A stretch of DNA of 64,000 nucleotides, taken from the NCBI RefSeq assembly GCF_000212355.1, contig NC_015496.1, positions 1,178,001 through 1,242,000 on the forward strand, given 5' to 3'. A program made the position numbers and the translations under genes. Numbering within the stretch: position 1 is the first letter of the stretch; every line of letters begins with the position of its first letter. The notes under the pieces were generated by a model. It ran no database searches, had not been told where the DNA came from, and saw nothing but the letters and a program-made list of their open reading frames with translations. Source of the DNA: Dokdonia sp. 4H-3-7-5. GTDB taxonomy: Bacteria; Bacteroidota; Bacteroidia; Flavobacteriales; Flavobacteriaceae. Shown in pieces: positions 36,945 through 45,272 of this stretch.

Positions 36945-39900
36945 CTATTTCTTAATAAAACGTTTTACCATTTTTGTAGTTGCAGTTTCCACTTCAAGAA
37001 TATAAACACCAGTCTCTAATCTTGAAACATCAAGTGTGTTTTCAAAATTACCTTTGTGTACTACCTGCCCTAATAGATTATAGATAGTCACAGCAGTTGC
37101 TTCTGTGCCGTTTAAGTTAATTGAAAGCTCTCCGCGAGTTACAGGATTAGGGAATATAGAGAATTCTCCACTTCCTGCTGCTTCGGTTAGACTGCTCTGA
37201 GCATCATTTGCTCCAAATCCAGCACTACTCACCACATTTACAATATAATCCTCTACTTCTCCATACTGGAAACTCTCACAAGCTGTAGGGATCCCGTTAT
37301 ACTTCATAGAAACTCTCATTCTCGTTGCTCCTTGAGATGCTCCAGAAGGCACGCTAAATGTTCCTGTTATTGGAGTAGCAGATGTTGCTGCTCTAGTGTA
37401 TACAATCTCTCCTGCATCTGTAAAATCTCCATCACGGTTCCAGTCTACAAATACTGCATACCCTTCATTATATACAGTTCCCGTCCATCTTGGAGTAATT
37501 GTGATTGTATTACTACTTCCTAATGTTGTAGAAAGGCTTGTAAAATCTCCGTAACCGCCAGCAGATGCTCCGGTTGCATTATTAATACTTCCTATTTGTA
37601 CACGTTGTATATACTCATCATTGGTATTATTTCCATTTGATGCACAGTATCCAGATGGCGCACCTGTGTCACCTCCTCCACCTCCGGCAGATAGTACTAC
37701 ATTATCAATAGCAACGTCAGATTGCCATGTACTTCCAGTAATACGGTTGAAACGTAATTGCACTGTTCCGCCAGTGTATCCATCAAGATTGATTGTTACA
37801 GCATTCCACTGGTTACCTTGGTTTCCAGTTTGGTTCCAAAGGCTTGTCCATGTCGTACCTCCATCTGCACTTGCTTCAAGATCTATACGACCACCGTCTG
37901 TTGATCCAAACATGTGATAATCAAATGTAAAGTTTGCTTCTGTTTCTCCTGTTAGATCAAAACAAGGTGAGTTTATAATCGCTCTTTTGTTAGGGAAACC
38001 TGTTCCGTTACCAGAAGCTTCTACATATAAATAGAAAGACCCATCAGCTCCAGATGCTGGCCCTGTTCCACTTGAAGGGGTTCCTGAAGCATCGCGTGTC
38101 CAGTTTATATCATCTCCTGTAGCTTGTGACCACTGACCTAGTCCTGACTCAAAACTCTCACTATATGGAGCACTTGCTGTACCTACACATCCACTAGGTG
38201 GTGCAGTAGTATCAGTTGTCGCACTTACGGTGTTACTATTTCCTGAGATATTACCTGCTTCATCTTTGGCGCGAACCGTAAATTGATACGTAGTTCCTTC
38301 TACTAATCCAGTTATGTTTGCAGAAGTAGCTGTTACTTCTCCTAGGTTATTAGTTCCTTGGAAGACATCATATGCCGTTACTGCCACATTATCTGTAGCT
38401 GCTGTCCATGATAAAGCTACAGATGTTGTAGTAACATCTGTTACTGCAAGATTAGTAGGCGCAGTAGGTGCTTGAGTATCTGCCGGAGCAGTACCATCAA
38501 TAGCAAAGCCATCAATAGCAATATCACCCTGCCATGAAGTTCCAGTAGTAGCACGGAAACGTAATTGTGTGGCTCCATCATAAGATGCAAGACTTACGGT
38601 TGCATCTAGCCAAGCCGCTCCTTTATCTCCAGATTGCACCCATAATTCATCCCATGTTTGCGTTGCATCATCTCTTCCTTCAAGACGTACAGTCCCAACA
38701 GCACTACCTGTCATCTGGTAACTAAATGTTACTTCTGCTCCGTTTACTCCTGTAAGATCAAAACAAGGAGAATTTAAAGTTGCTGTCTTAGTTGGAAATC
38801 CTGCACCGTCACCAGATGCTTCTACATAGATGTAAAATGATCCCTCATTTGCAGCTGCTGGTCCTGTACCAGAAGATGGCGTGCCAGATGAGTTTACTGT
38901 CCAGTCAATATTATCTGATGTGTCTTGAGACCAAGCTCCAATTGTGTTTTCAAAACCTTCAGCATACGGGAACGACGCTACGGTACTAGTACAAGATACT
39001 GGCGCTGGTGGTCCAGAACATCCACTTGTAAATGATACTACCTGATCTGAATTTGTGTTTGTTCCTCCGTTGCTATTTTCTACGGCATCTACACCTACTC
39101 CGCGTCTAGCAAAAGCATCCCATATTAAACAGTTGAACTGACCTCCGTAAAGATCTTGGTCTGCTTGTAGGATTCCATTACGACCAGAAACATATCCTGG
39201 ATTATTTGCAGTGTTTTTAAGTCCTTCTATTACAAGTGACATTGCGATGTTATTACCTCCATTACCACTATATTGATTAGGGTCATATCCTTCTTGATCA
39301 ATAAGATCCCAAGTCATGTCCCAAAGAATAGTTGCAAAACCATATCCCACTCCGTGTGGTGCTACTAATCCCGGAACGTCACTGTATGTTGTTCCATTAA
39401 CAGCAAAGTCTGTAGCATACCTCGTAGGACGTATTCCTGCCCCTGTTGTAGGCTGTCCTATTGCATAGGTTCCTACTCCTCTAGCGGTATCTCTCGTATC
39501 TCCTGGACGTATAGTCATTACCATACCTAACCAGTCTGACCATCCTTCACCCATTTGTTCAGAACCTCCTAATGCGTTTGTACCAGGTCCTCCTACGAGA
39601 CGTGTAGAAATACCATGACCGTACTCATGTGCAATAATTACGTTGTCAAAATCACCATCACGGGTAGGATTTGTGAATAAAAACATTTGCATTCTAGGGT
39701 TTTGACCATCTGGTGGTGTTGCAAAGTTTGCATTGTTAGTCCCACTGCCGTCTTGAGCATCTGCATTTACAGAATCACTTCCTGCTCCGCCTTTACCATA
39801 GTTATTTTCTTGAAAATTACCTGCCGCCTCTGTAAAACCATATTGGTACCATACATCATGCATGATATTATTCCAGTAAAATAAGTTTGTAGTAGCTGCT

Positions 39901-40910
39901 GGTAAGAAAGTAGATGGAGTGTTATTTAAATTAAGGCTAAAATCAAAGTTAAGAGCACTTCCTCCATTAGGACTTGTACCTGTTCCATTATTACCATTAG
40001 TATCATCTTGCGCGAGTACATTATTACCACGCGTTGTTGTAAACTCTGCACCAGCAGATCCGTTTGTGTCGTGCCATCCATAAGGAGATGCATTAGCATT
40101 TGCTGGATCTGTAACTACCACACGGTTACCGTGACTAGGGCTTTCAATCCCTAGCGGAAATACGTTATAAGAACCACCACCTACTGCAGCTGCGGTATAG
40201 CTCGCTTCAGTAGCACTGCGCGGCCCATAATTTACTACTGGCTCTTCTGTAGTTGTATGACCATGCTCTGTGTGATTAGGATCTTCAAAAGAACAAGAAA
40301 TCACCCAGTCTGTGGTTTTAAGGATTTCTCCTGTAGATGCATCTACATTTACATTCCACCAGTGTTGCGCGTCAAGTTGGTAAAGAGATACATTCCAAGT
40401 AAGGTGCATTTTATCACCTATTGCTAGGTATGTTTTTTCTACTTTAATAGGCTCTAAGCTTATTCCAGAATTTGCATATTCAAGAAGATTACCAGAAGAT
40501 TTTGTAACTCCTAGATTGCTTGGTGTCTTAAGACTATGAGCATTCACAACCTTTAAGATTGCGTTTTCTGGAGACAGTGAAAGTGATGCTCCAGCAGCTT
40601 TTTGAGCAACATCTTTTGCAAACTGGTTTATCTCGTAGGTAACTTTACCATCTCTTACGGTGAGTTTGTATGTTCCGTTTTGTACTGGAATACCTTGATA
40701 CATTTGTTTTACATAAACGTGCTGTATTTCAGGATTGAGAGAAGGAACAATATCAGTAATTTTCCATTGAGCAACGTCTGTAGACTTCAAGCCAACTTCT
40801 TCTGCATTGCTACTTAGATAATTTTGGACGATTCCGTCCACACTGGTCTGTGCATAAACGGCGGTTCCTAATAGAATAGTCATTAGGAAAAAGGAGTAGA
40901 TTTTCTTCAT
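36945..40910 (-). CDS. Secreted M36 (fungalysin) metalloprotease with T9SS sorting tail
   Basis: 1321 residues. Signal peptide (to ~21), an FTP-type propeptide (~25-200), then an M36 catalytic domain with zinc motif HEYGH (428-432) and the downstream glutamate in QMGEGWSDW (~455). Two MAM-like beta-sandwich domains follow (each opening PYAEGFE.. / PYSESFE.. and closing on IAIDGF / VAIDNV), separated by a fibronectin type III repeat. A GEVED domain (FVDWNRDGDFTDAGE ... QYGEVEDYIVNV) precedes the C-terminal T9SS sorting domain (FSIFPNPVTRGELSI ... GVYILEVETATTKMVKRFIKK). It is a protease exported to the cell surface or medium to break down proteins. Full-length and intact. Confidence 0.95.
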   Translation of the reverse strand: MKKIYSFFLMTILLGTAVYAQTSVDGIVQNYLSSNAEEVGLKSTDVAQWKITDIVPSLNPEIQHVYVKQMYQGIPVQNGTYKLTVRDGKVTYEINQFAKDVAQKAAGASLSLSPENAILKVVNAHSLKTPSNLGVTKSSGNLLEYANSGISLEPIKVEKTYLAIGDKMHLTWNVSLYQLDAQHWWNVNVDASTGEILKTTDWVISCSFEDPNHTEHGHTTTEEPVVNYGPRSATEASYTAAAVGGGSYNVFPLGIESPSHGNRVVVTDPANANASPYGWHDTNGSAGAEFTTTRGNNVLAQDDTNGNNGTGTSPNGGSALNFDFSLNLNNTPSTFLPAATTNLFYWNNIMHDVWYQYGFTEAAGNFQENNYGKGGAGSDSVNADAQDGSGTNNANFATPPDGQNPRMQMFLFTNPTRDGDFDNVIIAHEYGHGISTRLVGGPGTNALGGSEQMGEGWSDWLGMVMTIRPGDTRDTARGVGTYAIGQPTTGAGIRPTRYATDFAVNGTTYSDVPGLVAPHGVGYGFATILWDMTWDLIDQEGYDPNQYSGNGGNNIAMSLVIEGLKNTANNPGYVSGRNGILQADQDLYGGQFNCLIWDAFARRGVGVDAVENSNGGTNTNSDQVVSFTSGCSGPPAPVSCTSTVASFPYAEGFENTIGAWSQDTSDNIDWTVNSSGTPSSGTGPAAANEGSFYIYVEASGDGAGFPTKTATLNSPCFDLTGVNGAEVTFSYQMTGSAVGTVRLEGRDDATQTWDELWVQSGDKGAAWLDATVSLASYDGATQLRFRATTGTSWQGDIAIDGFAIDGTAPADTQAPTAPTNLAVTDVTTTSVALSWTAATDNVAVTAYDVFQGTNNLGEVTATSANITGLVEGTTYQFTVRAKDEAGNISGNSNTVSATTDTTAPPSGCVGTASAPYSESFESGLGQWSQATGDDINWTRDASGTPSSGTGPASGADGSFYLYVEASGNGTGFPNKRAIINSPCFDLTGETEANFTFDYHMFGSTDGGRIDLEASADGGTTWTSLWNQTGNQGNQWNAVTINLDGYTGGTVQLRFNRITGSTWQSDVAIDNVVLSAGGGGGDTGAPSGYCASNGNNTNDEYIQRVQIGSINNATGASAGGYGDFTSLSTTLGSSNTITITPRWTGTVYNEGYAVFVDWNRDGDFTDAGEIVYTRAATSATPITGTFSVPSGASQGATRMRVSMKYNGIPTACESFQYGEVEDYIVNVVSSAGFGANDAQSSLTEAAGSGEFSIFPNPVTRGELSINLNGTEATAVTIYNLLGQVVHKGNFENTLDVSRLETGVYILEVETATTKMVKRFIKK

Positions 40911-40996
40911 ACTGTAGTTCTAAATTAATTATAGGGAAATCTTAATAAAACACATTATTTAGCATTTATTTTGCTAAAATTATATGCTTACCCAGT

Positions 40997-41010
40997 AAAT
41001 GACGTCATTT
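40997..41010. promoter_or_regulatory. Candidate operator, palindrome AAATGACGTCATTT
   Basis: Perfect 14-bp palindrome about 90 bp upstream of the M36 protease start, in the divergent control region. A dimeric regulator site is likely; the regulator is unknown. Confidence 0.4.
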
Positions 41011-41249
41011 CAGTAAAGAAATCATAATTTTTTCGACGAACTACACAAAAATTTTTAAGGTTTTTTTAAGAAATACGATTTGTGTGAAGAACTGGATGAA
41101 TCCCTAAACAAGAACTACTCATTTTCTATAGCTGAATACATTTAATGATGTTTTGAAATATTATGATAACTATAAAAAGTCTCAAATCAAGCTCGTTTTT
41201 GTGTTACAAATTGCGATGTATCCTTTTAAAAACAGACCGTAAGAAATCG

Positions 41250-41257
41250 TATTTTTG
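41250..41257 (+). promoter_or_regulatory. Candidate -7 box of the ABC gene, nearly leaderless
   Basis: TATTTTTG fits TAnnTTTG and ends 4 bp before the ATG at 41262; a TTTT stretch lies at 41224-41227. Confidence 0.45.
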
Positions 41258-41261
41258 AAGT

Positions 41262-42950
41262 ATGCAGCCACAAAAAATCCTTACTGTAGACCAACTATCT
41301 ATATCCTTTAAACAGCAAGGGGAAGTACAAGAAGTAATACATAACATTTCATTTGATCTTTATAAAAATGAAATTCTTGCTATTGTGGGTGAATCAGGGT
41401 CTGGAAAGAGTGTGTCATCACTCGCCATTCTAGGGCTTTTACCTAAGAAAAACACGCTTATTGAAGGCACCATAGTTTTTGAAAATCAATCATTACTAGA
41501 TACTAGTGAAAAGGATTTTCAGAAAATACGAGGTAATGAAATCTCCATGATTTTTCAAGAACCTATGAGTAGTCTCAATCCGTCAATGCGTTGCGGTGAG
41601 CAAGTGGTAGAAATTCTTTTACAACATACTTCGCTCAACCGAAAATCTGCAAAGGAAGAAACCCTACGCTTATTTGAAAAGGTAAAGCTGCCCGCTGTAG
41701 AAAAGATTTATAGCGCCTATCCTCATGAGATTTCGGGAGGTCAAAAACAACGTGTAATGATTGCGATGGCTATCGCTTGTAAGCCTAAAATCCTTATTGC
41801 AGATGAGCCTACTACTGCCCTAGATGTTACCGTTCAGCAAGAGATTATAGTATTACTTAAGGAATTGCAGTTAGAAAATCAGATGAGTATTATTTTCATC
41901 TCTCATGACCTTTCCTTAGTGAGCGAGATTGCAGACAGGGTTGCTGTGATGTATAAAGGAGATATTGTTGAGTACGCTTTCGCGAAAGCGTTATTTTCAA
42001 ACCCACAACATGAGTACACAAAAGCATTATTAAGTGCAAGACCGTCTCTAGATGAACGACTGAAAAAGTTACCAACGATAAAAGATTACCTAGATAAAAA
42101 ACCACTTTCTAAAGCCGAAACAAAATCTGAAAGAGCCGAACATTTAAGAAATCTGTATGCACAACCACCTTTACTAGAGGTGATTAATGTAGAAAAAGCA
42201 TACTTTTCTAGTGCCGGCATCTTCGCTGAAGATATTGCCTTTAAAGCGGTGGATGATGTTTCATTCTCTATTTATGAGGGAGAAACCTTAGGACTTGTAG
42301 GCGAGTCTGGTTGTGGTAAATCTACCCTGGGAAATGCCATCTTGCAATTAGATAAAGCTACTGCAGGAACCATTTTGTACAAAGGAATGGCTATTAATGA
42401 AATGCGTGGAGCAGCGCTGAGAAGTTTAAGAAAGGAAATACAAATCATTTTTCAAGATCCTTTTGCCTCTCTTAACCCCAGGCTCACTGTAGGTCAAGCC
42501 ATTATAGAGCCTATGGAAGTCCATAAACTTTACGATTCTAAATCTATGAGAAAGCAGCGCGTGCTAGAGTTGCTAGAACGAGTGGGACTAGAAGCATCAC
42601 ATTATGATCGTTATCCTCATGAGTTTTCTGGAGGGCAGCGACAACGCATAGGGATTGCTCGTACTATTGCTGTAAATCCTAAATTAATTATTTGTGATGA
42701 GTCTGTAAGTGCGCTAGATATATCCGTACAAGCACAAGTGCTTAACCTTCTTAATGAACTTAAAACAGATTTTGGCTTTACCTATATTTTTATATCGCAT
42801 GATCTCGCCGTAGTAAAATACATGTCTGACCAGCTAGTGGTTATGAATAAAGGTAAAATAGAAGAAATAGGGGATGCAGATCATATTTATGAACAACCCG
42901 AAAAAGAGTACACTCAAAAACTCATTCATGCTATTCCCAAAGGAATGTAA
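41262..42950 (+). CDS. Fused double-ATPase ABC protein (DppD-DppF/OppD-OppF type)
   Basis: 562 residues, two nucleotide-binding domains in one chain. NBD1: Walker A GESGSGKS (43-50), signature ISGGQKQR, Walker B ILIADEPTTALD. NBD2: Walker A GESGCGKS (347-354), signature FSGGQRQR, Walker B LIICDESVSALD. The fusion is common for peptide/nickel importers, and such proteins power oligopeptide uptake. No permease or binding-protein gene is adjacent, so partners must be encoded elsewhere. NBD1 ends with EYAFAKALFSNPQHEYT; AFAKA there is encoded by a palindrome copy. Confidence 0.92.
   Translation: MQPQKILTVDQLSISFKQQGEVQEVIHNISFDLYKNEILAIVGESGSGKSVSSLAILGLLPKKNTLIEGTIVFENQSLLDTSEKDFQKIRGNEISMIFQEPMSSLNPSMRCGEQVVEILLQHTSLNRKSAKEETLRLFEKVKLPAVEKIYSAYPHEISGGQKQRVMIAMAIACKPKILIADEPTTALDVTVQQEIIVLLKELQLENQMSIIFISHDLSLVSEIADRVAVMYKGDIVEYAFAKALFSNPQHEYTKALLSARPSLDERLKKLPTIKDYLDKKPLSKAETKSERAEHLRNLYAQPPLLEVINVEKAYFSSAGIFAEDIAFKAVDDVSFSIYEGETLGLVGESGCGKSTLGNAILQLDKATAGTILYKGMAINEMRGAALRSLRKEIQIIFQDPFASLNPRLTVGQAIIEPMEVHKLYDSKSMRKQRVLELLERVGLEASHYDRYPHEFSGGQRQRIGIARTIAVNPKLIICDESVSALDISVQAQVLNLLNELKTDFGFTYIFISHDLAVVKYMSDQLVVMNKGKIEEIGDADHIYEQPEKEYTQKLIHAIPKGM
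41974..41991. repeat. Iterated palindrome copy 17 (18 bp, in ABC gene)
   Basis: ACGCTTTCGCGAAAGCGT, perfect, the longest copy inside a gene; read as Tyr-Ala-Phe-Ala-Lys-Ala. Confidence 0.95.
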
Positions 42951-42956
42951 GAGTTA

Positions 42957-43070
42957 CTAGATCATAAATAGAAATACTTTCTTTGCTAGCCTAGCACAAT
43001 TTGTTGTAAAATCTGCAGCATGTTTTACGCCAGAGACAAATGATCGCGTAGAGTTTGTTATTTTTTCCAT
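42957..43070 (-). CDS. Possible small protein, 37 aa
   Basis: An ATG frame on the minus strand encoding MEKITNSTRSFVSGVKHAAD and a further 17 residues ending KKVFLFMI. The product is basic with an amphipathic look. There is no recognised family, ribosome binding site or neighbour support. It sits just past the convergent ABC gene stop. Chance ORFs of this size are common, so this is only a candidate. Confidence 0.2.
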   Translation of the reverse strand: MEKITNSTRSFVSGVKHAADFTTNCARLAKKVFLFMI

Positions 43071-43103
43071 AGTAGGGATGAAAGACAAATGAGGTTTAAA
43101 ACA

Positions 43104-43131
43104 AAATCCGCAGGGCTCCCCCCGCGGATTT
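43104..43131. terminator. GC-rich hairpin, terminator-like on the minus strand
   Basis: AAATCCGCAGGG / CCCCGCGGATTT, 12-bp stem with one mismatch and a short loop. On the minus strand it runs into TTTTGTTTT, the usual terminator form, yet no annotated minus-strand gene ends nearby. It may also end the ABC transcript in the plus direction. Confidence 0.65.
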
Positions 43132-43687
43132 CTAACAAATCATAACTTAAAACACTCTTATACGTTTAAGTCATACTATAAAACTAAATTACTTCGCTCA
43201 TTAACGAACTTACTTAGCATTTAATCGAAATCAATTACTTGATTTGGGGGACTGCTAAAATACTATAAAATTAGACATCTGCAAGGATTTTGATTAAGAA
43301 AATATTTTGAAATGTTAAAATATTGTGTATTTCATCGAATTATTGAGTTTTTAAACGTGGTTTGAGCGCAATTTTAAATTATAGTAAAGCAAAGCCTCTT
43401 TTGAATTTCATGATTAAGCGATAGCACTTTTTGTAAGAATATTCTCTATTTTAATGAAATCAAAATGTAAGTACCCTCTATTTTTGACACCTATTGAATA
43501 GAGATATAAGACTTATTAAAACTATTTCTAGACTAGCGTTGTAAATCGAGTCAATTAATCACTAGAGCCTCTATATCCTCAACTACAAGACTAAGGATTG
43601 CTACTTATTTATGAATGGAAATTAGCTCGCAAGAAGCATAAAATCTGTGTGATCTTAAGAAGAGAATACGACCACAAAGTTTCTCTA

Positions 43688-43745
43688 ATAAAAAATCTCC
43701 AACTATCTCAAAACCACTTTTAATGGTTTATAAGATAATCGGAGA
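43688..43745 (-). terminator. Terminator of the CoA-transferase operon
   Basis: Two ~22-nt arms (43696-43717 and 43724-43745) pair with several G-U pairs around TCTCC/GGAGA and AACCAC/GTGGTT-like blocks. The minus strand then has a T-run (43695-43688). It lies 25 bp after the stop at 43771. Confidence 0.75.
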
Positions 43746-43770
43746 CTATGTTTTACTAGATTGAAGTATA

Positions 43771-44427
43771 TTAAAACTTCATTTCTGGAATATCGCCATC
43801 TACAATTAATGCTCCCTCGGTTGCTGCCTGAATCTCTTCTACAGACACTCCTGGAGCTCTCTCGAGCAGTTTAAACCCTGCTTCAGTGACTTCTAACACT
43901 GCAAGGTTACTCACAATCTTTTTCACGCATCCTACACCAGTTAGTGGCAGGCTACATTTTTTTAAAAGTTTTGATTCTCCTGCACGGTTAGTATGCATCA
44001 TGGCTACAATAATATTTTCTGCACTTGCCACGAGATCCATTGCACCTCCCATACCTTTTACCATTTTACCTGGTATTTTCCAGTTTGCGATATCACCATT
44101 TTCTGCAACTTCCATAGCACCTAGAATGGTAAGGTCTACGTGTTTACCACGTATCATACTAAAACTAGTAGCACTATCAAAAAAGCTTGCCCCAGGCAAG
44201 GTGGTAATAGTCTGCTTTCCAGCATTTATAATATCTGCATCCTCTTCTCCATCATACGGAAAAGGCCCCATCCCTAAAACTCCATTCTCACTTTGAAACT
44301 CTACGTCAATGTCTTCACGTACATAGTTTGCAACAAGTGTAGGAATACCGATACCTAGGTTTACATAATACCCATCTTGTACTTCTCTTGCAATGCGTTG
44401 TGCAATTTGATTTTTATCTAAAGCCAT
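43771..44427 (-). CDS. scoB: 3-oxoacid CoA-transferase subunit B
   Basis: 218 residues. It carries the catalytic glutamate, Glu47, in the QSENGVLGMGPFP motif, which forms the enzyme-CoA thioester. The opening NQIAQRIAREVQDGYYVNLGIGIPTL is canonical for beta subunits. With subunit A it transfers CoA between succinyl-CoA and acetoacetate or a similar 3-oxoacid, for ketone-body or branched-chain use. It follows scoA by 2 bp in one operon. Confidence 0.93.
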   Translation of the reverse strand: MALDKNQIAQRIAREVQDGYYVNLGIGIPTLVANYVREDIDVEFQSENGVLGMGPFPYDGEEDADIINAGKQTITTLPGASFFDSATSFSMIRGKHVDLTILGAMEVAENGDIANWKIPGKMVKGMGGAMDLVASAENIIVAMMHTNRAGESKLLKKCSLPLTGVGCVKKIVSNLAVLEVTEAGFKLLERAPGVSVEEIQAATEGALIVDGDIPEMKF

Positions 44428-44429
44428 AA

Positions 44430-45131
44430 TTAGTCTCTTGTTCTAACGGTGCGTTGTTCTATTCTCTTTTCAAAGGTTTCTCCTTGGAAAATACGTTGTA
44501 CAAAAATCCCTGGGATGTGTATTTGATTAGGATCTAGTGTCCCTACCGGCACAAGCTCTTCCACCTCTGCAACAGTTATAGTAGCTGCCCCACACATATT
44601 AGGATTAAAGTTTCTTGCAGTCCCTTTAAATATTAAGTTACCTGCAGCGTCACCTTTCCATGCCTTTACAAAAGCAAAATCTGCTTTAAAAGCATGTTCT
44701 AGCACATACATTTTCCCGTCAAATTCTCTTGTTTCTTTTCCTTCGGCTACTTCTGTTCCGTATCCTGCTGGTGTATATATTGCTGGAAATCCTGCTTGCG
44801 CTGCTCTACATCGCTCTGCAAGGGTTCCTTGTGGTATAAGCTCTACATCAAGCTCACCGCTAAGCATCTGGCGTTCAAACTCGGCGTTTTCACCCACATA
44901 GCTAGAAACCATTTTCTTTATTTGCTTTTTCTGTAACAACAGCCCTAGTCCAAAATCATCCACTCCGGCATTATTAGAAATACAGGTGAGATTATTGACA
45001 TCAAGAGCTACTAGTTTAGCTATAGAATTTTCTGGAATACCGCTGAGACCAAAACCTCCAAGCATCAATGTCATTCCACTTTCAACACCTTCTAGTGCGG
45101 CGTCTACTCCAGTCACTTTCTTTGTTATCAT
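44430..45131 (-). CDS. scoA: 3-oxoacid CoA-transferase subunit A
   Basis: 233 residues. The glycine-rich CoA-binding loop [17 protein letters not shown] (~19-35), the [13 protein letters not shown] segment and [44 protein letters not shown] are typical of SCOT-type alpha subunits. It forms the heteromeric transferase with the product of the next gene. Start ATG at 45129-45131; no strong promoter match upstream, but TACTTTTA on the minus strand near 45155 is close to a -7 box. Confidence 0.93.
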   Translation of the reverse strand: MITKKVTGVDAALEGVESGMTLMLGGFGLSGIPENSIAKLVALDVNNLTCISNNAGVDDFGLGLLLQKKQIKKMVSSYVGENAEFERQMLSGELDVELIPQGTLAERCRAAQAGFPAIYTPAGYGTEVAEGKETREFDGKMYVLEHAFKADFAFVKAWKGDAAGNLIFKGTARNFNPNMCGAATITVAEVEELVPVGTLDPNQIHIPGIFVQRIFQGETFEKRIEQRTVRTRD

Positions 45132-45172
45132 ATTCTTAGTTTATAAGTACTAAAAGTACGGATTTTGTATTG

Positions 45173-45198
45173 AATTACGCTTTCGCGAAAGCGTAATT
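45173..45198. repeat. Iterated palindrome copy 18, longest (26 bp)
   Basis: The 16-mer core extends perfectly by AATTA on the left and TAATT on the right, giving a 26-bp perfect palindrome between the PBP1A stop and the scoA start. Confidence 0.97.
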
Positions 45199-45213
45199 GA
45201 ACATCTAAAAATG

Positions 45214-45249
45214 AATCCAAAAAAAAGAGCGCGATTGCTCGCACTCTTT
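45214..45249 (-). terminator. Terminator of the RicT-gldH-PBP1A operon
   Basis: Stem AAAGAGTGCGA / TCGCGCTCTTT on the minus strand (one mismatch, loop GCAA), followed by a run of Ts; 24 bp past the PBP1A stop. Confidence 0.85.
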
Positions 45250-45272
45250 ATAATTATGTATGTATTATACTA

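Larger units (their letters stand above)
40911..41261. other. 351-bp AT-rich divergent intergenic region with a 14-bp palindrome
   Basis: Between divergent M36 protease and ABC genes. It holds a perfect 14-bp palindrome AAATGACGTCATTT (40997-41010), flanked on each side by CAGT, and a short inverted repeat TTTAGCA/TGCTAAA at 40958-40978. No gene is seen. Confidence 0.6.
42951..43770. other. 820-bp gap, mostly without recognisable genes
   Basis: AT-rich. It holds a weak 37-codon frame (42957-43070, minus), a GC-rich hairpin (43104-43131) and, at its right end, the CoA-transferase terminator (43688-43745). Bases 43140-43680 show only very short frames and no tRNA-like or known RNA fold that I can see. 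Confidence 0.6.
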
